From assembly GCF_900108035.1 (NCBI RefSeq), contig NZ_FNVS01000009.1, forward strand, positions 110,031 through 174,030: a DNA stretch of 64,000 nt, given 5' to 3'. The translations under genes were made by a program, and so were the position numbers. The notes below the pieces were generated by a model. It was given only the letters and a program-made list of their open reading frames with translations, did not search any database and was not told where the DNA came from. Positions 8,647 through 19,041 of the stretch are shown here, one piece after another; the first letter of the stretch is position 1, and each line of letters begins with the position of its first letter. Source of the stretch: Parabacteroides chinchillae (lineage in GTDB: Bacteria; Bacteroidota; Bacteroidia; Bacteroidales; Tannerellaceae).

Positions 8647-9759
8647 TTACGCTTTTTCTTTCTCTATAATCTTTACAATTTCATCTACAATCAACTCCGC
8701 ACTTTGATGATGAGCCATACAAGTGATATTAGAACTTAACGCATGAAGTAAATCATCATTATGTATAGTTGCCAGTGCCGTCGTTACCAATGAATTTTCG
8801 GCCTCTTTATCTGTCACCATAATTGCAGCATTTTGATTTACCAGAGCTTGAGCATTTTTAGTCTGATGATCTTCCGCCACATTAGGAGAAGGCACCAGAA
8901 TCACCGGTTTCTGCAACAAGCAGAGCTCCGATATGGAACTGGCTCCTGCACGGGAAATCACCAAATCTGCTGCCGCATAGGCATAATCCATACGGGTAAT
9001 AAAATCAGAACACCATACCGGCATACCGCGATACGCCTTCAAATGTTTTAAAGCTTCATCCTGATAATAACGTCCCGTCTGCCAGATCACCTGCACATCC
9101 GATGCAAATAATTTATCAAGATCACCCATGATACTACGATTTATAGTTCGCGCACCAAGGCTTCCGCCCACAACCAATATTGTTTTTTTATCAGAAGAAA
9201 GACCGAAAAAATCCAACGCTTCTTTCTTCTTGTCCAAAGCCTCTTCCAAATCCTGACGCACCGGATTACCGGTTATAACAATCTTTTCTGCAGGGAAAAA
9301 CTTATCCATACTTTGGTATGCTACACAGATACGGTCTGCACGCTTTGCCAGTAATTTATTTGTCACTCCCGCATACGAATTTTGCTCCTGAATCAATGTA
9401 GGTACACCCAAAGAAGAAGCCATCCATAGTGTCGGACCACTAGCATAACCGCCTACACCAACAGCAATATCCGGTTTGAATTCGCGGATAGTCCGTTTTG
9501 CCAGGCGAAGACTTCTAATCAGCCGTCCCATCACTTTTATATTATTTGCCAAATGAACACGATCGAAACCACTCACCGGCAAACCTATAATATTATACCC
9601 CGCAGACGGAACCTTCTCCATCTCCATACGGTCTTCAGCTCCAACAAACAATATCTCCGCCTCAGGGAAACGTTTCTTGAAAGTATTGGCTATAGAAATA
9701 GCCGGAAAGATATGCCCCCCCGTACCTCCGCCACTTATAATTATCCGATATTGTTTCAT
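8647..9759 (-). CDS. murG: Lipid II synthase MurG
   Basis: MurG moves GlcNAc from UDP-GlcNAc to lipid I to make lipid II on the inner face of the membrane. The 370-residue GT28-family product has the N-terminal loop GGGTGGHIFPA (10-20), the GVGGYASGP segment, the second glycine loop GGSLGARTIN and the donor-site segment SRAGASSISEL. Its ATG overlaps the ftsW stop by 4 bases (ATGA), which indicates translational coupling. Confidence 0.97.
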   Translation of the reverse strand: MKQYRIIISGGGTGGHIFPAISIANTFKKRFPEAEILFVGAEDRMEMEKVPSAGYNIIGLPVSGFDRVHLANNIKVMGRLIRSLRLAKRTIREFKPDIAVGVGGYASGPTLWMASSLGVPTLIQEQNSYAGVTNKLLAKRADRICVAYQSMDKFFPAEKIVITGNPVRQDLEEALDKKKEALDFFGLSSDKKTILVVGGSLGARTINRSIMGDLDKLFASDVQVIWQTGRYYQDEALKHLKAYRGMPVWCSDFITRMDYAYAAADLVISRAGASSISELCLLQKPVILVPSPNVAEDHQTKNAQALVNQNAAIMVTDKEAENSLVTTALATIHNDDLLHALSSNITCMAHHQSAELIVDEIVKIIEKEKA

Positions 9760-11039
9760 ACTTTCGTTTCTGTTATAATTTCTACATTTTCTTGCACGGT
9801 AGCCATTGGAGACTCTTGTATTGCAATTTCCCCTTCTGGAAGTTCGGAAGAATTATTGTTTTCTTCATTTTCCAAAACTTCATCGTCTTCTTCCTCGCCC
9901 ATATGTGCACCAAACCTGCTTACACTCAGGATTATTCCGAAATAGATGCAAGATATCACCGTAGAAGTACCACCACGGCTAACCAATGGCAAAGGCTGAC
10001 CGGTAACAGGTATTAAATTAACAGCCACCGCCATATTGGCAAGAGCCTGAATACCAACCAGAAGCCCACACCCTATCACCAGGTATTTAGCATATACTTT
10101 ATCACACTTCCGGGCTATAATACCAACCCGAACCAGCAACATTATATACAACATCAACACAAATACACCTCCGGCATATCCCATCTCCTCTATAATAATA
10201 GCATAAATAAAGTCGGAATATGCTTGCGGAAGAAAATCTCTTTGCTGCCCATGTCCCGGCATATTGCCTATAACGCCACCACGTGCTATAGCTATTTTCG
10301 CATGCGAAACCTGATAGTTTTTATCATTAATTTCATACGTTTCCGGATCTATTTTATCTTCTCCGTGCAAATGCTCCTGAATACGGTACTTCCATGTCAA
10401 ACCGCGATCCAGATATTTATGCATCGTATCTTCAGGAGTAATAAATAATACAGCAAGAATAGTAGCACCGAACAGAACAACAATCCCCGCCAGTATCAAT
10501 AACTTCTTTATTGCAACTTGCCCGATAAACATCATCAGGTAACAGAATCCAAAAAGCATTGCAGCAGTAGAAAAGTTTTCCGGAAAAATCAACACACAAG
10601 CCAACCCCACGCCACCTAATATCCACCAGAATATCTTATCAGGAGGAACCGTATCTTTCTTGCTCAACCAATAAGCCATATAGCCGATAGAGGCAAGCTT
10701 AGCAAGCTCCGAGGGTTGTATACCCCATAGCCATCGTCCGGCTCCGTTAATTTCTTGTCCCAGAATAGGAGTCAATATCAACAGGATAATAGAGATGGGA
10801 AAAAGCAACACTAAGAAACCGGCAATCTTCTTATACGGTACATGGTGCAGAAAGACAATCAAACAAACACCAAAAGCCAAAATCATAGCATGCCTGCGGA
10901 TAGGTACCCACGGACTTGCCTGTTTATAGGCTAAAGTGCTGGTTGCACTAAACACCTCCACCAACGATATAACACAAAGGAACATAAAGATGATCCATAT
11001 CACCATATCTCCTTTTAATAATTTATTTACCAGTTTCAT
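9756..11039 (-). CDS. ftsW: Division-type SEDS glycosyltransferase FtsW
   Basis: FtsW polymerises lipid II into glycan strands during septation, together with the transpeptidase FtsI. The 427-residue product has about ten membrane segments, the SEDS segment QPSELAKLASIGYMAYW and the family signature LPLVSRGGTS near the last helices. The last ~45 residues are an acidic tail rich in Glu, Asp and Asn, probably cytoplasmic, longer than the E. coli end. Overlap with murG is 4 bases; murD lies 19 bases upstream. Confidence 0.95.
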   Translation of the reverse strand: MKLVNKLLKGDMVIWIIFMFLCVISLVEVFSATSTLAYKQASPWVPIRRHAMILAFGVCLIVFLHHVPYKKIAGFLVLLFPISIILLILTPILGQEINGAGRWLWGIQPSELAKLASIGYMAYWLSKKDTVPPDKIFWWILGGVGLACVLIFPENFSTAAMLFGFCYLMMFIGQVAIKKLLILAGIVVLFGATILAVLFITPEDTMHKYLDRGLTWKYRIQEHLHGEDKIDPETYEINDKNYQVSHAKIAIARGGVIGNMPGHGQQRDFLPQAYSDFIYAIIIEEMGYAGGVFVLMLYIMLLVRVGIIARKCDKVYAKYLVIGCGLLVGIQALANMAVAVNLIPVTGQPLPLVSRGGTSTVISCIYFGIILSVSRFGAHMGEEEDDEVLENEENNNSSELPEGEIAIQESPMATVQENVEIITETKV

Positions 11040-11058
11040 CCTCTAGCAGACCTCGTTA

Positions 11059-12402
11059 TTAAAGGTTACGTACACAAGCTTTAAACTGGTCGCCACGATC
11101 TTCATAACTTTTAAACAGATCGAAGCTGGCACAACAAGGGGATAATAATACAGTATCTCCTTTTTCCGCCAATTTATAGGCTTTTGTTACTGCTTCTTCC
11201 ATAGAGCGGGCATCCTCGATCTTCTCTACTTTGCCATCAAAAAAAGCATGCAGTTTATTATTATCAACTCCCAAAAACAGTAAAGCACGGGCTTTTTGTT
11301 TTACCAACTCTTCTATTTCCGAATAATCATTGCCCTTGTCCGTACCACCTAATATGAGTACAACTTTAGTTGTCATACTCTGTAAAGCATACCAGCACGA
11401 GTTTACATTCGTAGCTTTAGAATCATTAATATAATCCACGCCTCGTATACGGGCAACTTTTTCCAGACGATGTTCAACTCCGGCAAAATCACTCAACGAA
11501 GCACGAATCTTCTCATCATGAATATCTACGACTTTAGCCGCAATACCCGATGCCAATGAATTGTACAAATTATGTGTACCTGTTAATGCCAATAAGTCTT
11601 GTTCCATTGTAAATGTTCCATTTGACGTTTCAATTTTCACTTGCTTATTATCAGTATATCCCTTCACACCTTTTTCATTTGTTTCGGCGAACGGGTAAAG
11701 AGTAGCTTTCGGATTACGCTTGGCAATCTCACGAGCTATGATAGGATCATCATTCCAGAAAATAAAGACATCTTCTTCGGTCTGATTCTGCAAAATACGT
11801 AATTTTGCATCCACGTAATTCTGCATTTCATAATTATAGCGGTCCAAGTGATCCGGTGTTATATTCAAAAGAATCGCAATATCCGCCTTAAAATCATACA
11901 TATTATCCAATTGAAAACTGCTCAGCTCTATAACATATACTGCATGTGGACTTTCTGCCACCTGCAAAGCCAGGCTATTTCCTACATTTCCGGCTAATCC
12001 TACGTCTATACCTGCCTGTTTTAATATATGATAGGTAAGCATCGTTGTCGTAGTTTTGCCATTACTACCAGTAATACAAATCATTTTAGACTCGGTATAT
12101 CTCCCCGCAAACTCTATTTCGGAGATGATATGCGTCCCCTGTTCTTTCAATTTCCTAATGACAGGAGCCTTATCAGGAATACCCGGACTCTTTATCACTT
12201 CGTCGGCATTCAGAATGTCGGCTTCGGTATGCTGTCCTTCTTCCCAACGAATACTATGGGCATCCAGCATCTCCTTATACTTAGGTTTGATAGACGAAAG
12301 ATCGGAAACAAACACATCAAATCCTTTCGCCTTGGCTAGTACGGCAGCACCTGCTCCACTCTCACCAGCCCCTAATATAACCATTCTTTTCTTTTTATCC
12401 AT
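11059..12402 (-). CDS. murD: UDP-N-acetylmuramoylalanine--D-glutamate ligase
   Basis: MurD adds D-glutamate to UDP-MurNAc-L-Ala. The 447-residue product has the N-terminal nucleotide-sugar domain starting GAGESGAGAAVLA (11-23), the ATP loop GSNGKTTTT (112-120), the central motif HRLEKVARIRGVDYINDSKAT and a C-terminal LLSPCCASFDLFKSYEDRG motif characteristic of MurD. Length fits the family. It sits between mraY (31 bases upstream) and ftsW. Confidence 0.97.
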   Translation of the reverse strand: MDKKKRMVILGAGESGAGAAVLAKAKGFDVFVSDLSSIKPKYKEMLDAHSIRWEEGQHTEADILNADEVIKSPGIPDKAPVIRKLKEQGTHIISEIEFAGRYTESKMICITGSNGKTTTTMLTYHILKQAGIDVGLAGNVGNSLALQVAESPHAVYVIELSSFQLDNMYDFKADIAILLNITPDHLDRYNYEMQNYVDAKLRILQNQTEEDVFIFWNDDPIIAREIAKRNPKATLYPFAETNEKGVKGYTDNKQVKIETSNGTFTMEQDLLALTGTHNLYNSLASGIAAKVVDIHDEKIRASLSDFAGVEHRLEKVARIRGVDYINDSKATNVNSCWYALQSMTTKVVLILGGTDKGNDYSEIEELVKQKARALLFLGVDNNKLHAFFDGKVEKIEDARSMEEAVTKAYKLAEKGDTVLLSPCCASFDLFKSYEDRGDQFKACVRNL

Positions 12403-12433
12403 TTTTATCTTTTAAATGTCAATTGTCCGTCAT

Positions 12434-13693
12434 TTACCTCATCTTTAACGTTACAATTGTAATAACAGCCAGAATAATACCAATTAACCAGAAACGAACT
12501 ACAATCTTTGATTCGGGAACCACATTATAAGGCTTCTGTATCAAAGCCTCGATTCCGGCATTACCCTGTTTCTGGAAATGATGATGAAGAGGTGCCATCT
12601 TAAAGACACGGCGTCCTTCGCCATATTTCTTTTTCGTATATTTAAAATAAAAACGCTGTATAAGTACAGATAAATTTTCCACCAGAAAGATACCGCAAAG
12701 GATCGGGATAAGCAATTCTTTTCTTATGATAATGGCAAAAACGGCTATCACACCACCTAACATAAGGCTTCCGGTATCCCCCATAAACACTTGCGCCGGA
12801 TATGAATTATACCATAGAAAACCAACTGTCGCTCCAATAAAAGCCGCCGCAAATACGACTAGTTCTTCCGCTCCCGGAATGAACATAATATTAAGGAAAG
12901 ACGCAAATTCAAAATGCGCCGACATATAAGCCAAGATACCTAACGCCACTCCTATTATTGCCGAGCTGCCTGCTGCCAATCCATCCAGCCCATCCGTCAG
13001 GTTAGCACCATTAGAAACGGCCGTTACCACAAAAATCACCATAATTACAAATATAAGCCAGGCCGCTTCTTCTTTATAATCGCCTGCCCAACTAACCAAC
13101 TGTGCATAATCAAAATTATTATTCTTCACAAATGGAATTGTAGTTTTGGTTGACTTTTTCTCCACCGTATGATAACGCACTTCTTCAATCACATTATCAT
13201 GCCGTACTTCCATATTTTCTTTAATCACCACATCCGGGCTTATAAAAAGAACCAAGCCTACAATCAGGCCAAGACCAACCTGTCCGATAATCTTGAATTT
13301 ACCATGCATACCTTCTTTGTTCTTTTTGAACACCTTAATATAGTCGTCTGCAAAACCAAGGGCTCCCAGCCACAGAGTCGTAACCAGCATCAAAATTACA
13401 TATATATTATTAAGGCGGGCAAATAGCAAAGTTGGTACCACTATTGCAATAATAATAATCAGTCCTCCCATTGTAGGCGTACCTTTCTTACTCATTTGTC
13501 CTTCCAGACCGAGATTACGTACAGTTTCCCCTATCTGAAGCAATTGCAGTTTGTCAATAATACGCCTGCCAATAGCGGTCGAAATAAACAATGATAAGAT
13601 CAATGCCAGTGCCGAACGGAATGATACATATTTAAACATTCCCGCCCCCGGAAAGTCAAACTGATCCAAATAATTAAACAAATAATACAGCAT
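12434..13693 (-). CDS. mraY: Phospho-N-acetylmuramoyl-pentapeptide-transferase
   Basis: MraY loads the MurNAc-pentapeptide onto undecaprenyl phosphate, giving lipid I. The 419-residue, multi-span protein carries [10 protein letters not shown], the DDYIKV metal-site segment, [13 protein letters not shown] with the catalytic aspartates, [12 protein letters not shown] and the HHH motif [12 protein letters not shown] cytoplasmic or periplasmic insertion of about 60 residues (about 155-215, charged) makes it longer than the 360-residue E. coli enzyme. Spacing to murE is 9 bases. Confidence 0.97.
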   Translation of the reverse strand: MLYYLFNYLDQFDFPGAGMFKYVSFRSALALILSLFISTAIGRRIIDKLQLLQIGETVRNLGLEGQMSKKGTPTMGGLIIIIAIVVPTLLFARLNNIYVILMLVTTLWLGALGFADDYIKVFKKNKEGMHGKFKIIGQVGLGLIVGLVLFISPDVVIKENMEVRHDNVIEEVRYHTVEKKSTKTTIPFVKNNNFDYAQLVSWAGDYKEEAAWLIFVIMVIFVVTAVSNGANLTDGLDGLAAGSSAIIGVALGILAYMSAHFEFASFLNIMFIPGAEELVVFAAAFIGATVGFLWYNSYPAQVFMGDTGSLMLGGVIAVFAIIIRKELLIPILCGIFLVENLSVLIQRFYFKYTKKKYGEGRRVFKMAPLHHHFQKQGNAGIEALIQKPYNVVPESKIVVRFWLIGIILAVITIVTLKMR

Positions 13694-13702
13694 GTCGTTT
13701 TC

Positions 13703-15184
13703 CTATGATTGTTGTGTTGCAAATATATCCTTTAATTTCTCGCGGTCATCAAAATGATGCTTTACACCTTGTACATCTTGATAATCTTCATGTCCTTTGC
13801 CTGCTACCAATATTACATCGCCTTTCTTAGCCAGCATAGTCGCCGTTTTAATTGCCTGGGCACGGTCGGTAATACAAAGCGTATCATGCATGTCATCCTT
13901 GGATAGTCCGGCTACCATATCCTTAATAATTTCGTCAGGATCTTCCAGCCGGGGATTATCCGAAGTAAGTATAAGCTGGTCGCTCAGCCTGGCAGCTTCT
14001 TTAGCCATAATAGGGCGTTTACCTTTATCACGGTTTCCTCCACAGCCAACAACGGTAATGACGCGTCCTTTTCCTTCCAATACTTCATGGATTGTATTTA
14101 ATACATTCACTAAAGCATCCGGTGTATGCGCATAATCAACAATCGCAGTATAACCTAATGGAGACTGTATGGTCTGAAAACGTCCGGACACCGAATGTAA
14201 CGTACTTAACACCACTAAAACCTCTTCCGGATTTTTACCCAACGAAACTGCAGCCCCGTAAACAGCCAACAAGTTATATGCATTGAAACGTCCGACAAAA
14301 TGAACAAACACTTCTTTGTTATTTATCAGCATATCTGTCCCGTCAAAAAAGGACTCCAGTATTTTTCCCTTAAAATCGGCTAATGTACGTAACGAATAAG
14401 TCAATTTCTTCGCAGCCGTATTTTGCAACATAACTAAACCTGATTTGTCATCAACATTCGTAATCGCAAATGTGCCGGCAGGCAGATCATCAAAAAACTT
14501 TTTCTTAGCTTTCAGATAATTTTCTACCGTTTTATGATAATCCAGATGATCACGCGTCAAATTGGTAAAAATACCACCATTAAATGACAGGCCGCTAATG
14601 CGTCGCTGATCTATTGAATGTGAACTCACTTCCATAAATGCATATTCGCAACCAGCTTCCACCATGCGTGCCATCAAAGCATGGAGCGTAATCGGATCAG
14701 GAGTTGTATGCTCTGTGGGTATCGGTTCACCGTCTATATAATTACATACAGTAGAGAGCAAACCAACCTTATGTCCCATTTTACGGAACATTTCATATAA
14801 TAAAGTTGCTATAGTAGTCTTACCATTTGTACCGGTAACACCCACTAACACCAATTTATCCGAAGGATTATCATACCATTGGGAAACCAGTTTGCCTAAA
14901 GCTTCGGCAGAATCTTTCACCCGGATGAAAATAGGATTCCTTCCGAGAGAAATTATAAATTCTTCCGGAAGAAAAGGAATTTCTTCACAAACTACGGCTA
15001 CCGCACCTTTTTTCAAAGCGCCTTCAATATACGCATGGCCGTCTACTGCCGTACCCCGGACAGCAACAAACAAAAAGCCTGGTTCCACTTTACGTGAATC
15101 AGACTGGACACCTGCTATGTTTACAGCCACATCACCCATCACTTCCGGCGAATCCAACGAATAAAGCAGTTTCTTTAATTCCAT
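13703..15184 (-). CDS. murE: UDP-MurNAc-tripeptide synthetase, meso-diaminopimelate type
   Basis: MurE adds the third stem-peptide residue. The product carries the ATP loop [10 protein letters not shown] (about 115-124) and, near the C-terminus, the motif DNPR (in [13 protein letters not shown]). DNPR marks enzymes that add meso-diaminopimelate and not lysine, so this organism makes DAP-type peptidoglycan. The ATG at 15184 is chosen; a TTG two codons upstream would give a 495-residue form but has no advantage. ftsI ends 22 bases upstream. Confidence 0.95.
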   Translation of the reverse strand: MELKKLLYSLDSPEVMGDVAVNIAGVQSDSRKVEPGFLFVAVRGTAVDGHAYIEGALKKGAVAVVCEEIPFLPEEFIISLGRNPIFIRVKDSAEALGKLVSQWYDNPSDKLVLVGVTGTNGKTTIATLLYEMFRKMGHKVGLLSTVCNYIDGEPIPTEHTTPDPITLHALMARMVEAGCEYAFMEVSSHSIDQRRISGLSFNGGIFTNLTRDHLDYHKTVENYLKAKKKFFDDLPAGTFAITNVDDKSGLVMLQNTAAKKLTYSLRTLADFKGKILESFFDGTDMLINNKEVFVHFVGRFNAYNLLAVYGAAVSLGKNPEEVLVVLSTLHSVSGRFQTIQSPLGYTAIVDYAHTPDALVNVLNTIHEVLEGKGRVITVVGCGGNRDKGKRPIMAKEAARLSDQLILTSDNPRLEDPDEIIKDMVAGLSKDDMHDTLCITDRAQAIKTATMLAKKGDVILVAGKGHEDYQDVQGVKHHFDDREKLKDIFATQQS

Positions 15185-15206
15185 ATTCAATCGTACAATT
15201 TATTCC

Positions 15207-17399
15207 TTATCTCAATGTCAATAATATAGTCTGCCCTTTTACAATACGTTGACCAGGCAGAATACTTTGCGAGACAACACGCCCTGCTCCCGCTAAAGAA
15301 ACTCTCAATCCAACTTTTTCGAGCAGATAAACAGCATCACGGGCACCCATTCCGGTTACACGTGGCACCAGGCCTTCCCGTATTGTTACATCTTTCAGAT
15401 CAACTTTCTTTTCATCCTGGTTATCCGAAGCAAATACCCATTTGGTCTCCAGACTATCCGTATCCGTGTCTATATCCAATTCGTCTAAAACATCTTCTAC
15501 AGCTTTCAAATTACCACCTTTCACCGAAGGGACTTTCACGGCCAAAGAATCAACCTCCATATCACGCACATCAAAAGACATGTGGCTCGCATATACCTTC
15601 TCTGCAATCGCTTTTACCACAGCGCCCGACATTGTACCTCCGGAAGGATAACCAATCCGGGGACGACGAATTACCACAATTGCCGAATATTTCGGATGAT
15701 CGGCAGGAAAATAGCCACAGAAAGATACCTGATGCCCACTGGTACGATACACCCCGCCACTGGCAATCTGAGCCGTACCTGTCTTTCCTGCTATCGGAAT
15801 AATATCCGAATGGACTGCTTTACCTGTGCCTTGCTCCACCACATTAACCAACATTTCTTTTATAAGAGATAACGTACGGCTAGAACAAATAGAAGATTTT
15901 ATCACTTCCGTAGAAAAACTTTCGACAGTCTTTCCGTTATGCATAATTTCTTTTGTAAACATCGGACGTACCATCTTCCCATCATTGGCTATGGCGTTAA
16001 AAAAAGTCAACGTATAAATAGGAGGAACCTGAGTTTCATAACCAAACGACATCCACGGCAATGTTGTTTTAGACCAATAGCGTGTTGAATCGTCCGGACG
16101 GCGTATCTTTGACCGGCCAGCACCCGGAATTTCCAAACGCAGGTCTGCATTCATACCAACACGGTATAAGCCTTCCACGAATTTTGTCGGGTTATTAGAA
16201 TATCCCTTCAGGATCGTTTTGGCGACACCTATATTAGAAGAATACCAGATAGACTGGGCAACCGATATACGCCCATATCCTCCATGATTCATATTATGGT
16301 CGGTCATCCGGGCACCTTTATACATATATATACCATTACCTACGTCTACTGTATCATTGGGAGTACATACCCCATCTTCAAGAGCAACCATTATAGAAGC
16401 AACTTTAAATGTAGACCCAGGTTCTGTTTCATCGGCTACAGCATGGTTTTTAGTTTCGCCATAAACACCCTCACGAATACGTCCCATATTAGTGATTGCC
16501 TTAATTTCTCCGGTTTTCACATCCATGACAACAGCTGTGCCCGATTCCGCATCAATTTCTTTCAGTTTATCTATCAAACTCTTTTCTGTAATATCCTGTA
16601 TACTTATATCTATTGTAGTACGGATATCCAGACCATCCGTAGGCTCAAGTTCAACAACATTTGTCCAACCTCCACCGACACGGCGTACAGAACTTAGACC
16701 AGCCTGCCCACGTAATAAAGAGTCATATTGTAATTCAAGCCCGTTTTTACCTTTAGTTGTCCCGCTTGCTTCAATTTCCCCATAAATATCTCCAATTGTA
16801 CGGGAAGCTAATGTTCCAAAAGGTTTCTGGCGCTGTACCATCTCTTTAGCATAAAATCCGCTTCTAAAACGACCTAAGCGCATAAACGGATACTTTTTTA
16901 TCTCCTTATAATCAGAATAAGAAACTTTTCCTTCATAAAGAGGAAACTGCCGGCTTCCGCTTTTCAATCCACGTACCAAATAATCTTTATAACCACCTGG
17001 AGTGCGGTTTTTGAGCTTACGCGACAAGTAGATAGATAAGGAATCGAGCCCGTCACGTTTCGACTTCAGTAAAGTATCCCGGCTGTTCCACTTCTTTGAA
17101 GGATTTTTATAGCAGTCCGCCCCAAAATCGATATATAAATAATAACGAGGCACACTGGTTGCCATTAATTTGCCGTCTGCAGAATAAATATTACCACGCC
17201 CGGGCAATATTAGGCGGTTCGGCCGTTTTTGTTTCTCAGCTACTTTTTCCCATATTGCTTTTTCCACAAAAGCAGTATTAAAAGCACGTATTAATATGGC
17301 AACAGCTACGAGCCCTAGCACAACAACAACAAGGAAATAACAGAGTAAAATTCTATTATTGCCCGGCACCACTTCTTTTGGTTCGTTCTCTTCTGCCAT
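15207..17399 (-). CDS. ftsI: Division transpeptidase FtsI (PBP3) with PASTA tail
   Basis: This class B penicillin-binding protein cross-links septal peptidoglycan with FtsW. The 730-residue product has a short cytoplasmic start, one membrane anchor (about 14-40), a dimerisation/pedestal region and the transpeptidase domain with all three active-site motifs: S329-T-F-K332, S387-S-N389 and K539-T-G541. The last ~65 residues (VPRVTGMGARDAVYLLEKVG onwards) form a PASTA domain, absent from E. coli FtsI but usual in Bacteroidota. It ends 22 bases before murE and follows ftsL by 2 bases. Confidence 0.96.
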   Translation of the reverse strand: MAEENEPKEVVPGNNRILLCYFLVVVVLGLVAVAILIRAFNTAFVEKAIWEKVAEKQKRPNRLILPGRGNIYSADGKLMATSVPRYYLYIDFGADCYKNPSKKWNSRDTLLKSKRDGLDSLSIYLSRKLKNRTPGGYKDYLVRGLKSGSRQFPLYEGKVSYSDYKEIKKYPFMRLGRFRSGFYAKEMVQRQKPFGTLASRTIGDIYGEIEASGTTKGKNGLELQYDSLLRGQAGLSSVRRVGGGWTNVVELEPTDGLDIRTTIDISIQDITEKSLIDKLKEIDAESGTAVVMDVKTGEIKAITNMGRIREGVYGETKNHAVADETEPGSTFKVASIMVALEDGVCTPNDTVDVGNGIYMYKGARMTDHNMNHGGYGRISVAQSIWYSSNIGVAKTILKGYSNNPTKFVEGLYRVGMNADLRLEIPGAGRSKIRRPDDSTRYWSKTTLPWMSFGYETQVPPIYTLTFFNAIANDGKMVRPMFTKEIMHNGKTVESFSTEVIKSSICSSRTLSLIKEMLVNVVEQGTGKAVHSDIIPIAGKTGTAQIASGGVYRTSGHQVSFCGYFPADHPKYSAIVVIRRPRIGYPSGGTMSGAVVKAIAEKVYASHMSFDVRDMEVDSLAVKVPSVKGGNLKAVEDVLDELDIDTDTDSLETKWVFASDNQDEKKVDLKDVTIREGLVPRVTGMGARDAVYLLEKVGLRVSLAGAGRVVSQSILPGQRIVKGQTILLTLR

Positions 17400-17401
17400 A
17401 A

Positions 17402-17761
17402 TTATTTATACAATTCATAAGGAGGCGTTTTTGCGCCTTCCAATTCAATACCTTGTTCTTCAATAAGTAATTCTATCTGTGACTGGCGGCTATTGCCTGT
17501 CAATTCCGACGAAATCGACAATGCTTCAAAGCGCACATCACGTAATTGTTGTTGCAAACGATCTATTTCGCGTAATTTCTGCATACACGTATAACGATTG
17601 CTAATGAAAAAGAATATCAATATCACAACAAGTATAATCATGCGCGTATGTTTGATAATGAAATCCTCCTTCAGGATACCACCACCCAACACATACAAAG
17701 GAGAAAAACGATTTTCTTTCCTTTTTGCCTTTTTACGCTGTTGTTTTTTCTCTTCTTCCAT
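17402..17761 (-). CDS. ftsL: FtsL-like cell division protein
   Basis: This small 119-residue bitopic protein has a basic N-terminus (rich in Lys and Arg, residues 5-20), one membrane segment (about 38-56, MIILVVILIFFFIS) and a coiled-coil periplasmic part (about 62-90, LREIDRLQQQLRDVRFEAL). Position between rsmH and ftsI, size and topology all fit FtsL, which pairs with FtsQ and activates FtsW-FtsI. Direct sequence similarity to other FtsL proteins is weak. The stop is 2 bases before ftsI. Confidence 0.82.
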   Translation of the reverse strand: MEEEKKQQRKKAKRKENRFSPLYVLGGGILKEDFIIKHTRMIILVVILIFFFISNRYTCMQKLREIDRLQQQLRDVRFEALSISSELTGNSRQSQIELLIEEQGIELEGAKTPPYELYK

Positions 17762-17793
17762 ATTTCAGTTTACAATAACAACTCTGGTACTCA

Positions 17794-18720
17794 TTATTTT
17801 TTCTCAGCAATCCGAAGTTTAGCACTTCTGGAACGGGGATTCCGTATGACCTCTTCTTCATCCGGAACGATAATTTTATTATTCACTAATTTAAACGGAG
17901 ACTGAATATTTCCAAAAAAGTCCTGCTCGCTCTTTCCTTCAAAGTTGCCTGTTTTGAGGAAGTTTTTCACTAAACGATCTTCCAGCGAATGATAAGTAAT
18001 AACCACTAACCGTCCACCCGGCTTCAATATTTTCAAAGTCTGCTGAAGCATATCGCGCAAAGCACGCATCTCGTCATTCACCTCTATACGAAGTGCCTGA
18101 AAAGCCTGTGCTAAAAACTTTTTTTCTTTATCCCTGCCGGCAAACGGCTTCAGTATTTCCAAAAAATCCCCAATAGTCCTTATTTCTTTGGTTTCACGTG
18201 CTTTTACCAACACAGTAGCCAACTTTCGCGCAACCTTCAATTCACCATACAAGTAGAACACATTAGCTAATGCCTCTGCCGTATAAGTATTTACGATGTC
18301 GGCAGCAGTCTTACCCGCACGGGTATTCATCCGCATATCCAATGCACCGTCAAACCGAAAAGAAAAACCGCGTTCTTTATCATCAAAATGATGGGACGAT
18401 ACACCCAGATCGGCTAGCAAAGCATCGACTTCCCCATCCACTCCGTAATAACGCATAAAATTATACAAGTAGCGGAAATTACTTCTAACGAATGTAAATC
18501 CCGGCTGATCCGGGATATTATTTTCCGCATCCGCATCCTGATCAAAGCCATATAAGTGCCCTTCGCTATCCAACCGTTTCAGTATCTCACGGGAATGCCC
18601 GCCACCACCAAATGTCACATCAACATAAATACCCGAAGGACTAATATTCATACCCTCCAGGCTTTGATGCAACATCACCGGAACATGATAGCAAATTTCT
18701 GTCTCTTCCATCTCCTGCAT
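17794..18720 (-). CDS. rsmH: 16S rRNA (cytosine-1402-N4)-methyltransferase
   Basis: RsmH (MraW) methylates N4 of C1402 in 16S rRNA using S-adenosylmethionine. The 308-residue product has the SAM loop VDVTFGGGGHSREIL (about 33-47), DLGVSSHHFDDKERGFSFR and the C-terminal YHSLEDRLVK motif. In most bacteria mraZ precedes this gene; here rsmH is the first gene of the minus-strand dcw cluster and a divergent glycosidase gene starts 321 bases away. A weak candidate -7 (TACTTTTA on the minus strand, 18793-18800) lies about 75 bases upstream. Confidence 0.96.
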   Translation of the reverse strand: MQEMEETEICYHVPVMLHQSLEGMNISPSGIYVDVTFGGGGHSREILKRLDSEGHLYGFDQDADAENNIPDQPGFTFVRSNFRYLYNFMRYYGVDGEVDALLADLGVSSHHFDDKERGFSFRFDGALDMRMNTRAGKTAADIVNTYTAEALANVFYLYGELKVARKLATVLVKARETKEIRTIGDFLEILKPFAGRDKEKKFLAQAFQALRIEVNDEMRALRDMLQQTLKILKPGGRLVVITYHSLEDRLVKNFLKTGNFEGKSEQDFFGNIQSPFKLVNNKIIVPDEEEVIRNPRSRSAKLRIAEKK

Positions 18721-18898
18721 TTATGTTAAACTTCCTCTTAAAATAAGATGGCGTACTTCTTTGAGCAGCACATACATTAACCTATTAGAGGGTAAAAGTA
18801 CATATTTCCGAAAATACCTGCCAAGAAATAGATAAGAAAAGTGCAAAAAAAGTTTTCAACAGCTCATCAAATAAACAGGAAAGCCAAAACGGACACAA

Positions 18899-18964
18899 TC
18901 ATAGTTATGATTCTTTTAATTCATAGTTATGTTTTTGAAAAGTCATAACGATGAATTTTTTCTT
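18899..18964 (+). repeat. Three tandem 22-base repeats in the rsmH / GH89-like divergent gap
   Basis: Three units start at exactly 22-base steps: TCATAGTTATGA at 18899, TCATAGTTATGT at 18921 and TCATAACGATGA at 18943, each followed by about ten A/T-rich bases. Each unit carries a small dyad, CAT-N4-ATG. The array ends 37 bases before the -7 element of the plus-strand gene at 19042. A second array of the same design is at 47050-47115. Two helical turns per unit suggests a regulator array binding one face of the DNA. The gap 18721-19041 holds no gene; besides this array it has only the promoters noted. Confidence 0.75.
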
Positions 18965-18976
18965 TTGTCCAACAGT

Positions 18977-19009
18977 ATTGGTTATTCTGATTAGTATTCA
19001 CTACATTTG
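18977..19009 (+). promoter_or_regulatory. Promoter for the GH89-like gene
   Basis: An exact -7 element TACATTTG (19002-19009) is preceded by ATTG (18977-18980) with a 21-base spacer, close to the Bacteroidota consensus TTTG-N19-21-TAnnTTTG. The implied transcript start is around 19016, giving a leader of about 26 bases. Confidence 0.6.
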
Positions 19010-19041
19010 TACATCTCAAAAAGAAAAACCATTTTATCATT

